A DNA stretch of 64,000 bases from the NCBI GenBank assembly GCA_963795665.1, contig CAWCIP010000014.1, positions 434,001 through 498,000 on the forward strand. Direction: 5' to 3'. This DNA comes from DASUPK01 sp963795665. GTDB taxonomy: Bacteria > Actinomycetota > Thermoleophilia > Solirubrobacterales > 70-9. The translations under genes and the position numbers were made by a program. The notes beneath the pieces were generated by a model. The model did no database searches and was not told the origin of the DNA. It saw only the letters and a program-made list of their open reading frames with translations. Of the stretch, positions 7,450 to 15,367 are shown one piece after another (position 1 is the stretch's first letter; each line of letters starts with the position of its first letter).

Positions 7450-10030
7450 GGCCCAGGGCGAGCCCGAGTCCCCCGATCTCAACGGGGGAACGGTCGAGCG
7501 CTCGCTGAGACAACGCTTTGTCGAGGCTGCGCGCCGCGCGGCCATCATCGGTCTCGTCAATGCGGCGGCCAGCGAGGACGACCTCGCCCGCCGCTTCATC
7601 GACGAGCTCTGCGAGGTCTTCGACGCGGAGCTGGCCTGCCTGCTGGACGGAGGTGACGAGCGCCGGCCGGCTCGCGCGATCGCGACGGTGGGGCTCACGC
7701 TCGATGCTGCGAGCGAGCTGCTCGAGCGCCAAGAGTGCCTCGGGTCGATCGAGGACGGCCGGGCGTCGCTGCTGGGCGGCGAGGACATCCTCGGCATCGG
7801 TGCACGTGGGGCGATGGTGGCTCCGTTCCACACCGCGGACGGCCGCCCGGTCGTCGTGGTGGTTGCGCGGATGCACGAGACCCCCTTCAACGAGACGGAC
7901 CGCGCCATGCTCGAGGCGGTGACCCTGGCGGGAGGCCAGGCGCTGGAGCGGATCTGGGCGTACGAGGCACGGAACCGGAGCGCCAAGGAGCAGGCGGCGT
8001 TGCTGCGGGCCGCCAAGTCGATGGGGAGCTCGCTGGAGTTCGAGGAGATCTTGAGGATGGTTGCCGAGGAAGTCGGGAGAGCCCTCGACTCGGATTCGGT
8101 CGCCTGCGCGCTCGGCGACGAGTCATATGGCTACGTGGTGATGGGGCAGATCGGGCTGCCCGAGGACTTCCTGGGGTTCCGGCAACCCCCAGGTACCGGC
8201 GTCGGTGGGCGTGCGGTCCAGGCCGGCCGCGCCCTGATCACCCAGCGGTACGTGGAGGACGATTTTGCGCCTCCGGAGACGACCGCGCTGGAAGGGGTTC
8301 AGGCGGCCGTCGCCGTCCCCCTCGGCTGGGGCGATCGAATCAGAGGGTTCATCTCGACCGGCTTCATCACCCAGCGCCGGATCACCGCCGGTGACGTCGC
8401 GCTCCTCGAGGGGTTCGCCGAGCTGGCGGGGATGGCCTGCGCCAACGCCGAGCGGCATGCGGAGGTGCGCGTGGCGGCTGAGGTCGACGGGCTCACCGGT
8501 TGCCTCAACCGCGACGGGCTGGAGCGGCACCTGCTCGGCATGATCGCCGAGGCAGACCAGAACGGCGCCCGGCTCTCGGTGGCGATCCTCGACCTCGACG
8601 GCTTCAAGTCCGTCAACGACGTCTTCGGGCACCCCAGCGGCGACGGGGTCCTGAAGAGCGTCGGCGCCGCGCTTCGCTCCAGCATCCGGGGCGGCGACGT
8701 GATCGCCCGCTACGGCGGTGACGAATTCGCGGTGATCCTCCCCGAAGCCTCCGAGAATCAGGCCGCTCCTGTCCTGGACAGGATGCGCACCTCGATCAGC
8801 ACGCTGGAGGTGCCGGGCGGCAGGATCACCGCCTGCGTCGGCGTCGCCGAGCGCACCGAAGGAGAGTCGATGCAGGACCTGATCTCTCGAGCGGACGACG
8901 CGCTGCGCGAGGCGAAGGGGAGCCTCAGTCCCGGGTCGGTGCGTCGCGCGTCGCGCAGCCCGAGCCCCGTGAAGGCTTCGACCGTGAACGGCGCATCCCC
9001 CGATCGCCGGCAGCGATGGCGGGCCGTGGCCGGGGACATCGGGCTCGGCGTGGCCCGCGAGAGCGATGCCGGGGTCAGCGCCGCGGTGGCCGTGACGGAG
9101 CTCCAGGACGTGCTCCAACTCGAGCTCTCGGCGGTCCTGCAGCTGGTCTCCAGCGGGCGGCTCGAGGTCGTCGCGGAGGCCGGCCCCGCCGCACCGTCGG
9201 CTCACTCGCGCGATGCGGACGATGGATCGATCGGCCGCGCGCTGCGGGAGAAGCGACGGGTCAAGTGTGGCTCCTCCAAGGAGGTCGCCGTGCCGCTGAT
9301 CGTGGGCGGGCGCGCCTGGGGCGCCGTCTCGTGCATTTCCGGGGAGCGTGTCCTGGACGACGTCGACGTCGAGCTGATCGCAGGGGTGGCGGAGCATCTC
9401 TCCGCGGCGATCCGCACCGGCGACCTCTATGACCAGCTGACCCAGTCGATGATCGGCACCGCCGAGGCGCTGGCCGCCGCCCTCGAGGCTAAGGACAGCT
9501 ACACGGCCGACCACGCGCGCTCGATCGCCGATCTCGCCGTCGACGTCGGGCGAGAGCTCAACCTGTCGGAGTCCGCGATCGAGGATCTTCGCTACGGCGG
9601 GATCTTCCACGACGTCGGCAAGATCGCCATCCCGGACGCGCTGATCAACAAGCCGGGCCCGCTGACCGACGAGGAGTTCGAGGTGATCAAGCAGCATCCG
9701 GCGATTGGAGCCGAGATCCTGGCGCCGGTCCAGTTCCTCTACGGAGTGCGGACCATCGTCCGTCATGCGCATGAGCACTGGGATGGAGGGGGCTATCCCG
9801 AGGGGCTGAGCGGAGAGCAGATCCCGCTCGGCGCCCGCATCGTCCTCGCGGTCGACGCGTACCACGCCATGACCTCGGATCGGCCCTATCGCCAGGCCAT
9901 GTCGCATGCGGAGGCCTGCAGCGAGCTCCAGGACAACGCCGGCACCCAGTTCGACCCGGAGGTCGTCGAGGCGCTCCTCGCCGTTCTCAGCCGCTCGCGG
10001 GCGGCTGACAGCCAGGGCACCAGTACGTAG
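7421..10030 (+). CDS. GAF-GGDEF-GAF-HD-GYP cyclic-di-GMP enzyme
   Basis: An 869-residue soluble signalling protein. The approximate order is two GAF-like domains (20-350), a GGDEF diguanylate cyclase domain (355-510), another GAF-like region (540-680) and an HD-GYP phosphodiesterase domain (690-860). The cyclase active site is intact (RYGGDEF, G432-F436) and the product-inhibition I-site RGGD (423-426) lies exactly five residues before it. The HD-GYP part keeps HDVGK (H730-D731) and GGYPEG (Y792-P793) plus DAYHAMTSDRPYR. So both synthesis and hydrolysis of c-di-GMP are possible. The ATG start at 7421 has AAGGGGG upstream, inside the FIST gene. The 3' end overlaps the convergent nei2 gene by 44 bases. 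Confidence 0.95.
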   Translation: MPSSRLPSAEAQGEPESPDLNGGTVERSLRQRFVEAARRAAIIGLVNAAASEDDLARRFIDELCEVFDAELACLLDGGDERRPARAIATVGLTLDAASELLERQECLGSIEDGRASLLGGEDILGIGARGAMVAPFHTADGRPVVVVVARMHETPFNETDRAMLEAVTLAGGQALERIWAYEARNRSAKEQAALLRAAKSMGSSLEFEEILRMVAEEVGRALDSDSVACALGDESYGYVVMGQIGLPEDFLGFRQPPGTGVGGRAVQAGRALITQRYVEDDFAPPETTALEGVQAAVAVPLGWGDRIRGFISTGFITQRRITAGDVALLEGFAELAGMACANAERHAEVRVAAEVDGLTGCLNRDGLERHLLGMIAEADQNGARLSVAILDLDGFKSVNDVFGHPSGDGVLKSVGAALRSSIRGGDVIARYGGDEFAVILPEASENQAAPVLDRMRTSISTLEVPGGRITACVGVAERTEGESMQDLISRADDALREAKGSLSPGSVRRASRSPSPVKASTVNGASPDRRQRWRAVAGDIGLGVARESDAGVSAAVAVTELQDVLQLELSAVLQLVSSGRLEVVAEAGPAAPSAHSRDADDGSIGRALREKRRVKCGSSKEVAVPLIVGGRAWGAVSCISGERVLDDVDVELIAGVAEHLSAAIRTGDLYDQLTQSMIGTAEALAAALEAKDSYTADHARSIADLAVDVGRELNLSESAIEDLRYGGIFHDVGKIAIPDALINKPGPLTDEEFEVIKQHPAIGAEILAPVQFLYGVRTIVRHAHEHWDGGGYPEGLSGEQIPLGARIVLAVDAYHAMTSDRPYRQAMSHAEACSELQDNAGTQFDPEVVEALLAVLSRSRAADSQGTST

Positions 10031-10766
10031 TCCGGGCCGAGTCCCCCTGGGCCCGAGAGCGGATCGTCGTCCCGCAGCGGGGGCAGGGCCTTCCCGACTT
10101 CCGGTAGACGCGTGCCGGCTGACGCCCTGTGTCCGCCGCCTCGAGCATCAGCGTCCTCGTCTCCTGAAGGACGGTGATCAGGTCGTCGTCCGCAAGGGAG
10201 GTCAGGGAGCGGTTGGGATCGAGGCTCGCTGCGAAGCAGCCCTCCGACTTGAAGATGTTGCCGATCCCCGCCACCAGCCTCTGACCGAGCAATGCCTGAC
10301 CGAGCTCGATCTCAGGTGCGATCCCTCGCATGCGACCGACCACCGCCCCCGGATCGAAGTCGTCCCCCAGCAGGTCCGGTCCGAGCCGCGCGAGGCGCGG
10401 ATCGCGCCGCAGCTGGGCCTCACGGGCGATCCGCATGGTCGAGCCGCCAAAGTTGACCGCCTCGGCGCCCTCGGCCGACAGCACGATCCACGCCTCGTGC
10501 GCGGGTCTCCGCCAGCGCTCGCCGGCGAGGTAGAGCTGCCAGCTGCCGCGCATCCCGAGATGGCTGTGTAGCGCCAGGCCGCCCTCAAAGTGCAGAAGCA
10601 GATGCTTGCCGCGGCTTTCGACTCCTTCGAGCTGGCGGCCGTTCAGCTCGCCGGCGGGCAATCCCGCCGGTCGGCGCCGACCGGGTGTGCGCACTGCCAG
10701 CGTCTTTCCGACCAGCATCCCATCCATGCGCCTGGCCACGCGGAGGATCGAATCCCCCTCCGCCAT
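9987..10766 (-). CDS. nei2: Nei/Fpg-family DNA glycosylase (Nei2-like) with Ala at the catalytic position
   Basis: A 259-residue base-excision repair glycosylase of the Fpg/Nei family. It keeps Glu3, the beta-hairpin lysine in RGKHLLLHF, the H2TH segment (LVAGIGNIFKSEGCF) and a C-terminal zinc finger (CPRC ... CPGC). The start codon is fixed because ATG follows directly on the TAG stop of lhr. The sequence begins MAEGDS, whereas the family begins MPEGDT: the proline whose amino group is the nucleophile is Ala here (GCG instead of CCG). The lhr-nei2 adjacency matches mycobacteria. An alternative amine nucleophile, as the N-terminal Val of NEIL3, is possible. Confidence 0.92.
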   Translation of the reverse strand: MAEGDSILRVARRMDGMLVGKTLAVRTPGRRRPAGLPAGELNGRQLEGVESRGKHLLLHFEGGLALHSHLGMRGSWQLYLAGERWRRPAHEAWIVLSAEGAEAVNFGGSTMRIAREAQLRRDPRLARLGPDLLGDDFDPGAVVGRMRGIAPEIELGQALLGQRLVAGIGNIFKSEGCFAASLDPNRSLTSLADDDLITVLQETRTLMLEAADTGRQPARVYRKSGRPCPRCGTTIRSRAQGDSARTTYWCPGCQPPASG

Positions 10767-13700
10767 CTACGCGACCAGGCGGCGGGGCTGGCGCCTGAAG
10801 CCGGCCTCGACCAGGGCGGCCTCCAACCCGGAGCCGATCACCGGCTCGCCATCGAGGCGCTCGATGGCGAGCTTCTCGATCTGGCCGCCCTGCGCGGCAG
10901 CGGCGAGCTCGCCCAGGGCGGCGGCCAGCTCCTCGCCCTCGAGGGGCTGGAGCCGGAGGATCCCTTTGCCGCCCCGCTCGACGTAGAGCAGCGGCTCTCC
11001 GTCGCGGAGCATCACGTACGCGCCCGCGGTGCGCGCGGGCCGTCGCTGGCCTTCGAGCTTGGGCCAGGAGAGCGTGGCGCCGTAGGGATTCGCCGGGTCG
11101 GTTGCGGCCAGCACCTGCAGTGAGCCATCGGTCTGGGGCAGGCTGCGCAGGCGCTCGACCGCGCCGGGAAGGGCGAACTGGGCGCCGCCCAGGCCCTCGA
11201 CGAAGTAGCCGCGCCGGGCGGTTCCCAGCAGCTCCAGGTTCTGGAGCTCTCCGTAGATCGAGGCGAATCCGCCGGGGATTCCCTCTGCGATCGCGGTCTC
11301 CCGGGTGACGATGCCGTGGCGCTCCAGCATCAGCTCCGCCAGCGCGCGCATGCGCGGTCCGGCGGAGGGCGCGCCCTCGAACAGCGGAGCGCTGAGCGAC
11401 CAGCGACCGATCACTGTCCCGGCCGCGGCCGCGCGGCGGCGGGCGAAGCGGCGGCCTCCGCGCTCCGAGCGCTGGGCGGCGCGGAGGCGAGGGGCGCGGA
11501 GGGGGGCGAAGGCGTCATTGGTGACTTCGCCCGACCAGGCCAGGTCCCAGAGCGCCTCGTGGAGCTCCTCGGCCGAGCCCTCCAGCTCGAGCAGGTCGAG
11601 CCAGAAGCAGGGGCCCTTGGACAGCCGCTCGCGGATGGCGTCGTGGATCTCGCCCTCGGGTCGATCGATCTTGGCGTTGGCCGGGGGCGGGCCCGCCAGC
11701 CGGACGTCCTCGCGGAAGTAGAGGGCGACCTTGCCGTCGTTGCGGCCGAGTGCCCCGCCGCCCACCCAGACCAGCTCGCCGCTGGTGCAGAGCTCGTCGA
11801 GCCAGGTCGGGCTGTATGCGCCGAGCCTGCGGGGGAGAACGTCCCGCTCCCAGGTCTTCGGCGTCAGGGCGACACCCTGCAGCGAGATGAGCGCCTCGCG
11901 CAGGCGATCGGGCCCGGCGCCCGAGCGGCCGTGGGCATCGACGTTCTGCCAGCTCGGCAGGAACCGAGCCAGCTCGCGCTGGTCGGTCGCCTCGACCTCC
12001 TGGCGGAGCCGGGCGAGGCTGGCTCGGCGCAGCCTGCGCAGGACGTCCGCCTCGCACCACTCGCGCGAGGTGCCGCCGGGCAGGAGCTCGCCGCGTACGG
12101 CGTCTCCCGACCTCTCCAGCTCCTTCAGGGCCGAGCTCGGATCGACTCCATAGCGGTCAGCCAGCTGCCGGGTTGGGAAGGGAACGTGGGTGGCGGCGTA
12201 GCGCCGCACCAGGGAGACGAGAGCATCCTCGACCGGCTCCAGGAAGCTTTCCGGCAGCCCGGCGGGCTCCGGCACCCCCAGGGCGTCGCGATAGAGGCCC
12301 GCGTCCTCCGCGGCGATGTAGCGCTCCTCGCCCGCGACCCTGACCACCGCGGCCCGGCGCTCCTTGACCAGCTTCTCGAGCATGGACGCGGCCGAGTAGC
12401 CCTCCTCGGTGCGCAGCTCGCACTCCTCGGCGGTCAGGTCGCCGAGCCGGCGGAGGATCTGCTGAAGGCCGTCGCGGTCCTTGGCGAGCCCCGCCTCGGT
12501 CAGGTGCTGGAGCTGCCTGGCGACCTCCTCGAGCGCCTCGGGGTCGATCAGCTCGCGCAGCTCCTCCTGGCCCAGCAGCTCCGCCAGGAGGTCGCGATCG
12601 AGGGCGAGCGCGGCGGCGCGGCGCTCGGCGTTCGGCGTGTCGCCCTCGTACATGTAGGTGGCGACGTAGTCGAAGAGGAGCGAGGAGGCGAAGGGCGAGG
12701 CCGTCGGCGTCTCGACCTCGACCATGGTGATCTTGCGTGAATGCAGGTCGCGCAGCAGGTCCTTCAGCGCCGGCAGGTCGAGGACGTCGCGCATCACCTC
12801 GCGGTAGGTCTCGAGGATGACCGGGAAGCGGGGAAAGTCGCGCGCGACCTCGAGCAGGCTCTGGGACTTGAGCCGCTGCTGCCAGAGCGGAGTGCGCTTG
12901 CCCGGCCAGGCGCGCGGGATCAGCAGGGAGCGGGCAGCGTTCTCGCGGAAGCGGGCGCCGAACAGGGCCGATCCGGAGAGCTCGCGGATCACCAGGTCCT
13001 CGAGCTCGTCGGGCTCGATCATCACCAGGTCGCCGGGCGGGGGCTCGTCGGCGTCGGGGAGGTGGATGACGATCCCGTCGTCGGACCAGATCGCGTCGGC
13101 CTCCAGGTCCTTGTCGTCGCGGATCTTGGCCGAGAGGGCGAGGCCCCAGGCCGCGTGGACCCGGCCCCCGAAGGGCGAGAGGACGCAGAGCCGCCAGTCG
13201 CCGATCTCGTCGCGAAAGCGCTCGATCACGATCGCCTCGTCCGAGGGGACGACCCGCGTGGCCGCCTGCTGCTCGGTCAGGTAGTTGACGAGGTTCTGGG
13301 CGGCGAGCTTGTCGAGGTCGTTCTCCTTGGCGAGCTTCTTCGGATCGGCGTTGACGGCCTCGCGGGCGAAGGCGCCGATTGCCTTGCCGAGCTCCGCCGG
13401 CCGGCCGATGCCGTCGCCGCGCCAGAACGGGACTGCACCCGGGGTTCCCGGGGCGGGGGTGACGATGACCCGGTCGCGCGTGATCTCCTCGATCCGCCAG
13501 GTGCTGGCGCCGAGCAGGAATGTCTGGCCGGGCCGGGCCTCGTAGACCATCTCCTCGTCGAGCTCGCCCACCCGCCGGCCATCGGGAAGGTGGACTCCAT
13601 AGAGGCCGCGGTCCGGGATCGTGCCGGCGTTGGCTACCGCCAGCTGGCGGGCTCCGGGCCGGCCGCGCATCGTCCCCTTGGTGCGGTCCCAGACGATGCG

Positions 13701-15305
13701 GGGGCGCAGCTCGGCGAAGCGCTCCGACGGGTAGCGGCCGTCGAGCATGTCGAGCACGTTCTCGAGCTGCTCGCGGGAGAGCTCGGCGAAGGGCTGCGCC
13801 GAGCGGACCAGCGTCTCGACCTCGTCGATCTCCCACTCATCGAGGGCCGCCATCGAGACGAGGTGCTGGGCCAGCACGTCGAGCGGGTTCTGGGGAATGA
13901 CCGTCTCCTCGATCTCCCCTCTGCGCATGCGGCGGGCGACCACGGCGCACTCGAGCAGGTCGGCTCGGAACTTGGGGAAGATCCGGCCCTTGGAGACCTC
14001 GCCGAGCGTGTGGCCGGCGCGTCCGACGCGCTGCAGCCCACGGGTGACCGACTTCGGCGACTCGACCTGGATGACCAGGTCCACGGCACCCATGTCGATT
14101 CCGAGCTCCAGGGAGGAGGTGGCGACCAGGCAGGGCAGCTGGCCGGACTTGAGCAGCTCCTCGACCACGGCCCGCTCCTCGTGAGAAAGAGACCCATGGT
14201 GGGCGCGGGCGATCTCGGCGGGGCCCTTTTCGCCGTCCTTCGAGTTGCCCGCATGCTCGGTCGCCGGCAGCTCCTCCTCGATCTCGTCGTTGTGCATCTC
14301 GTTGAGGCGCTTGGCGATCCGCTCGGCGGCGCGGCGGTTGTTGACGAAGACGATCGTCGAGCTGTGCTCACGCACCAGCCGCAACAGCTCCGGATAGATC
14401 GCGGGCCAGATGGATCGGGTGTTCGTGGCCGGGTCGAGCGACGCCTCGATCGGCCCCGGGTCGATCCGCTCCGGCGAGTTCTCTACATGCGAGGGCGCGC
14501 GTGAGCGCGACCCGTCTGATGCTGGTGGTGTCTTGCCGGTGTCCGCGCCGTCGCGGCGCTTGTTGGAGAGCGGGCTCGGCTCGACCATGTCCTCGACCGG
14601 GACCACGATCTCGAGGTCGAGCTGCTTGGGCTCCGAGGCGTCGACGATCTCGCAGCTGCGACCTGCTCCCACCAGGAAGTCGCCGATGCGCTCGAGCGGC
14701 CGCTGCGTCGCGGAGAGCCCGATCCTCTGGATATGAGCCCCGGTCCCAAGCCGGTCCAGCCGCTCCAGCGTCAGCGCCAGATGCGACCCCCGCTTCGACG
14801 GCGCCACCGCGTGGATCTCGTCGACGATCACGGCCTCGACGCCCCCCAGGATCTCCCGAGCCTGAGAGCTGATCATCAGGTAGAGGGACTCGGGCGTGGT
14901 GATCAGGATGTCCGGAGGCTCCCGGCGCATGGCGCGCCGCTCCGACTGCGGCGTGTCTCCGGTGCGCAGCGCCACCGAGATCGGCGCCCCGATCCCCTGC
15001 AGTGGGGCCCGCAGGTTGCGCTCGATGTCGTAGGAGAGGGCCTTGAGGGGCGAGATGTAGACGATCCGGACGCCCGTTCCGAGGCGCTCAGGCTCACGTG
15101 CCAGGCGGTCGATGCCCCAGAGGAACGCCGCCAGGGTCTTGCCGGAGCCCGTTGGGGCGCAGATCAGGCTGTGCTCGCCCGAGGCGATCGCGGGCCACCC
15201 GGCCGCCTGGGCGGGCGTGGGGGCCTCGAATGACGCCTGGAACCACTTCCTGACGGGCTCGGAGAAGGGCTCCAGGGGTGACTTTGGGGTCGCGGACGTA
15301 CTCAT
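10767..15305 (-). CDS. lhr: Lhr-type ATP-dependent DNA helicase
   Basis: A very large superfamily 2 helicase (1512 residues from this start), close to the size of mycobacterial Lhr, a 3'-to-5' DNA translocase linked to repair. The Lhr core carries Walker A (APTGSGKT, about 50-57), DEIH (162-165), an SATQR motif and the motif VI region LQRVGRAGHTLGE. A winged helix, the Lhr-specific beta-barrel and the long C-terminal extension follow. A low-complexity Ser/Pro/Arg linker interrupts the core between the two RecA lobes. The reading frame is open for 52 codons more upstream, but these run into the MMPL gene and have poor coding character, so ATG at 15305 (MSTSATPKS) is chosen. It is directly followed by nei2 without a gap. 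Confidence 0.95.
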   Translation of the reverse strand: MSTSATPKSPLEPFSEPVRKWFQASFEAPTPAQAAGWPAIASGEHSLICAPTGSGKTLAAFLWGIDRLAREPERLGTGVRIVYISPLKALSYDIERNLRAPLQGIGAPISVALRTGDTPQSERRAMRREPPDILITTPESLYLMISSQAREILGGVEAVIVDEIHAVAPSKRGSHLALTLERLDRLGTGAHIQRIGLSATQRPLERIGDFLVGAGRSCEIVDASEPKQLDLEIVVPVEDMVEPSPLSNKRRDGADTGKTPPASDGSRSRAPSHVENSPERIDPGPIEASLDPATNTRSIWPAIYPELLRLVREHSSTIVFVNNRRAAERIAKRLNEMHNDEIEEELPATEHAGNSKDGEKGPAEIARAHHGSLSHEERAVVEELLKSGQLPCLVATSSLELGIDMGAVDLVIQVESPKSVTRGLQRVGRAGHTLGEVSKGRIFPKFRADLLECAVVARRMRRGEIEETVIPQNPLDVLAQHLVSMAALDEWEIDEVETLVRSAQPFAELSREQLENVLDMLDGRYPSERFAELRPRIVWDRTKGTMRGRPGARQLAVANAGTIPDRGLYGVHLPDGRRVGELDEEMVYEARPGQTFLLGASTWRIEEITRDRVIVTPAPGTPGAVPFWRGDGIGRPAELGKAIGAFAREAVNADPKKLAKENDLDKLAAQNLVNYLTEQQAATRVVPSDEAIVIERFRDEIGDWRLCVLSPFGGRVHAAWGLALSAKIRDDKDLEADAIWSDDGIVIHLPDADEPPPGDLVMIEPDELEDLVIRELSGSALFGARFRENAARSLLIPRAWPGKRTPLWQQRLKSQSLLEVARDFPRFPVILETYREVMRDVLDLPALKDLLRDLHSRKITMVEVETPTASPFASSLLFDYVATYMYEGDTPNAERRAAALALDRDLLAELLGQEELRELIDPEALEEVARQLQHLTEAGLAKDRDGLQQILRRLGDLTAEECELRTEEGYSAASMLEKLVKERRAAVVRVAGEERYIAAEDAGLYRDALGVPEPAGLPESFLEPVEDALVSLVRRYAATHVPFPTRQLADRYGVDPSSALKELERSGDAVRGELLPGGTSREWCEADVLRRLRRASLARLRQEVEATDQRELARFLPSWQNVDAHGRSGAGPDRLREALISLQGVALTPKTWERDVLPRRLGAYSPTWLDELCTSGELVWVGGGALGRNDGKVALYFREDVRLAGPPPANAKIDRPEGEIHDAIRERLSKGPCFWLDLLELEGSAEELHEALWDLAWSGEVTNDAFAPLRAPRLRAAQRSERGGRRFARRRAAAAGTVIGRWSLSAPLFEGAPSAGPRMRALAELMLERHGIVTRETAIAEGIPGGFASIYGELQNLELLGTARRGYFVEGLGGAQFALPGAVERLRSLPQTDGSLQVLAATDPANPYGATLSWPKLEGQRRPARTAGAYVMLRDGEPLLYVERGGKGILRLQPLEGEELAAALGELAAAAQGGQIEKLAIERLDGEPVIGSGLEAALVEAGFRRQPRRLVA

Positions 15306-15336
15306 GGCCAACCTACTGACCTTACAGATCCGCGAA

Positions 15337-15351
15337 CCCGGCTCAGCCGGG
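15337..15351. repeat. Short GC-rich palindrome between lhr and the MMPL gene
   Basis: CCCGGCT and AGCCGGG flank a single C in the 62-base gap after the MMPL stop. It could act as a weak transcription or processing signal, but no T-run follows on either strand. Confidence 0.3.
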
Positions 15352-15367
15352 GTAGTGCAGGCGACGC

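Noticed and set aside
11316..14504. Two long plus-strand frames opposite lhr
   Set aside because: Antisense to an unmistakable helicase; no start signals and shadow-type composition.
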